This document shows, piece by piece, positions 5,554 to 7,101 of a stretch of DNA of 7,101 nt (position 1 is the first letter of the stretch; each line of letters begins with the position of its first letter). The notes beneath the pieces were generated by a model. The model saw nothing but the letters and a program-made list of their open reading frames with translations, had not been told where the DNA came from and made no database searches. Made by a program: the position numbers and the translations under genes. Source of the stretch: an uncultured Sphingomonadales bacterium (lineage in GTDB: Bacteria > Pseudomonadota > Alphaproteobacteria > Sphingomonadales > Sphingomonadaceae); contig CAIWFP010000385.1 of assembly GCA_903911985.1 (NCBI GenBank), positions 1-7,101 of the forward strand. Direction: 5' to 3'.

Positions 5554-6384
5554 CTATTGGGCGGAGGACTGCTGCGCCACAGACACCTCCACGGTCATGT
5601 GTGCCGCGCCGTGCCCCAGCGTCACGCCGGTAATCGGCGCGGCATCGTGATAATCGGCGCCAACCGCCACCCGCACATAGCGCGCATCCGGGCAGATGGC
5701 GTTTGATACGTCAAAGCCCACCCAGCCGAGCCCTGCCACATGCGCCTCGGCCCAGGCGTGGCCCGCCTGCTGGTCGATCACCCCATCCATCAGCAGATAG
5801 CCCGAGACATAGCGCGCCGGCACGCCCAGCATGCGCGCCGCGCCGATGAAGATATGGGCATGGTCCTGACACACGCCGTGCCCCGCGACCAGGGCGGCCT
5901 CGGCACTGGTGCTGGCATCGGTACGCCCGGTTTCATAGGCCACCGCCTCCAGCACCGCATCCGACAAATCGTGGAGCGCGGCGATCGGCTGGGCGTCCGC
6001 GCCGGAAATCTGCGCGCCCGAAAACCGCCCCGCCAGCTTGCGCAGCAAGGGGCCGGGCCGGGTCAGCTCGGTCTGATTGAGAAAGGCCCACAGGGGCATG
6101 AAGCCGGTATGCCTGCCGACCACACCGGCGCTATCCAGCGTTTCCACCACGCCGTGCGTTGCCACCTCAATCTCGGAAGTTGCGGCGGCAAACGAGATCA
6201 GCGTGGTGAGGTTCTGGTTATGGTCCTCATACTGGGCCTCCACCCTGGCGCCAGAGACCGTGAGCTGCCAGTCGCTCACCGTCTGCACCGCGCCGCTGCG
6301 GGGGGTGAGGCGCAGGCGTTGCAGCCCGTGCGAGGCGGGCGCCTCGAAACGGTAGCGGGTGGTGTGGCTGATGGCGATGCGCAA
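5554..6384 (-). CDS. Transglutaminase-like cysteine protease, Anbu-cluster type
   Basis: A 276-residue protein of the bacterial transglutaminase-like family. The N-terminal domain (about residues 1-85, opening MRIAISHTTRYRF) matches the bacterial transglutaminase N-domain (PF08379). The core (about 150-230, PF01841) carries the full catalytic triad: Cys172 in GHGVCQDHAH, His209 in AGHAWAEAHV and Asp225 in GFDVSN. Members of the fold hydrolyse or transfer amide bonds and are thought to act as peptidases here. There is no signal peptide, so it is cytoplasmic. The start is TTG (6382-6384), the only position giving the conserved N-terminus, without a strong ribosome site. The upstream alpha-E gene stops 12 bases before, so translation is probably coupled. 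Anbu follows after 136 bases. Confidence 0.92.
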   Translation of the reverse strand: MRIAISHTTRYRFEAPASHGLQRLRLTPRSGAVQTVSDWQLTVSGARVEAQYEDHNQNLTTLISFAAATSEIEVATHGVVETLDSAGVVGRHTGFMPLWAFLNQTELTRPGPLLRKLAGRFSGAQISGADAQPIAALHDLSDAVLEAVAYETGRTDASTSAEAALVAGHGVCQDHAHIFIGAARMLGVPARYVSGYLLMDGVIDQQAGHAWAEAHVAGLGWVGFDVSNAICPDARYVRVAVGADYHDAAPITGVTLGHGAAHMTVEVSVAQQSSAQ

Positions 6385-6396
6385 CGGAGAGGGGAC

Positions 6397-7101
6397 CTAT
6401 TCGATAAAGCGGTAATCGGCGGCAATGGCGGTAGCGATTTCGCGGCTGCTGGCAATGAATTCGGTGATGAACTGATGCAGCCCCTGCTCGAATATATCGG
6501 CAATGCCGATCTCGGCCAGCCGGGAATTCGCCGCGTTCAGCAGCATGTGCGAGGGCAGGCGGTGGCCATAGTCATGCGCCAGGAAGCTCATATTGGCGGT
6601 GACCTGGCTGTAGCAATAGGCGAGGGAACGCGGGAAACGGCCATCGAGGATAAGAAACTCGGCGATGCCGCGCGGGTCTATCGCGCCCGAGTTCAACCAG
6701 CGGAAGGCGCGCTCGCCAGCGACGGAGCGCAGCACCATTTCCCACTGGGCGTTATCGAGCCGCGAGCCGACCCAGGCCAGATTGGGCAGCAGCACATGGT
6801 ATTTCACGTCGAGAATGCGGGCGGTATTGTCGCCGCGCTCCAGATGGGTGCCGATGCGGGCGAAGTTGAAGATGTCGTTGCGCAGCATGGTGCCTTCCAT
6901 GGCGCCGCGCACCAGCGTGGCCTGACGGCGGATGAGATCCAGCACCTCGCCGATCTGCCCCTCTCGCACCGGGCGGGCGAGCGCGGCGCGCAGGCCCATC
7001 CAGCTCTCGTTGGTGGCCTCCCACACCTCGCGGGTGAGGGCGGTGCGCACCATGCGGGCATTGGTGCGGGCCTGATCGATCATCCACAGCACGCTGCCGG
7101 G
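6397..7101 (-). CDS. Alpha-E domain protein (DUF403), C-terminal 234 residues; start beyond right edge
   Basis: The all-helical alpha-E family (PF04168) is about 310-320 residues long, so roughly 80 N-terminal residues lie outside the window. The frame is open to position 7101; the in-window part begins PGSVLWMIDQARTNARMVR. Recognisable family stretches are REVWEATNESW, then GTHLERGDNTARILDVKYH (about 80 to 100 residues into the visible part) and the PLPNLAWVGS-like LLPNLAWVGS that follows. The C-terminus ends in DYRFIE. The biochemical role of alpha-E is unproven. It is regularly encoded with circularly permuted ATP-grasp ligases, transglutaminase-like proteins and Anbu, as here, and is sometimes fused to the ATP-grasp protein. 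The TAG at 6397-6399 is 12 bases before the transglutaminase TTG. Confidence 0.9.
   Translation of the reverse strand, partial: PGSVLWMIDQARTNARMVRTALTREVWEATNESWMGLRAALARPVREGQIGEVLDLIRRQATLVRGAMEGTMLRNDIFNFARIGTHLERGDNTARILDVKYHVLLPNLAWVGSRLDNAQWEMVLRSVAGERAFRWLNSGAIDPRGIAEFLILDGRFPRSLAYCYSQVTANMSFLAHDYGHRLPSHMLLNAANSRLAEIGIADIFEQGLHQFITEFIASSREIATAIAADYRFIE

Noticed and set aside
1..7101. CRISPR arrays, tRNA or rRNA genes, insertion sequences or phage attachment sites
   Set aside because: No repeat-spacer pattern, cloverleaf, transposase motif or terminal repeat was seen on either strand.

Overview
The window is GC-rich, coding-dense bacterial DNA, most likely from an alphaproteobacterium. 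Four things point that way: a serC-serA pair whose SerC is of the alphaproteobacterial/Methanosarcina type, an extensin-like lipoprotein, a secreted protein with two degenerate TonB-C-like repeats (a style I associate with Sphingomonadales), and an Anbu/transglutaminase/alpha-E cluster. The order Sphingomonadales is an inference; the class is better supported.

Layout. Positions 1-2255 (minus strand) hold the phosphorylated serine pathway: serC, a 236-base gap with two strong inverted repeats, then the first 294 codons of serA, which runs off the left edge. Positions 2256-2612 are a divergent intergenic region with a possible serC promoter and an AT-richer stretch containing inverted repeats and a CtrA-box-like motif. 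Positions 2613-4635 (plus strand) hold three envelope-type genes. These are a 112-residue membrane protein of unknown function closed by a clear terminator, a probably leaderless extensin-like lipoprotein with an M15-peptidase-like metal signature, and an exported TonB-C-like protein. Positions 4671-7101 (minus strand) hold the end of an alpha-E gene cut by the right edge, a transglutaminase-like protease gene with a TTG start, and the bacterial proteasome-like peptidase Anbu.

How the genes relate. SerA and SerC catalyse consecutive steps from 3-phosphoglycerate to phosphoserine. The alpha-E, transglutaminase and Anbu genes form a known but functionally unresolved association, normally completed by a circularly permuted ATP-grasp gene. 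That gene would be expected just beyond position 7101. The most promising unexplained items are the Anbu cluster itself, a 14-bp tandem repeat in the gap before Anbu, the large hairpin before serA, and the orphan membrane protein beside serC.
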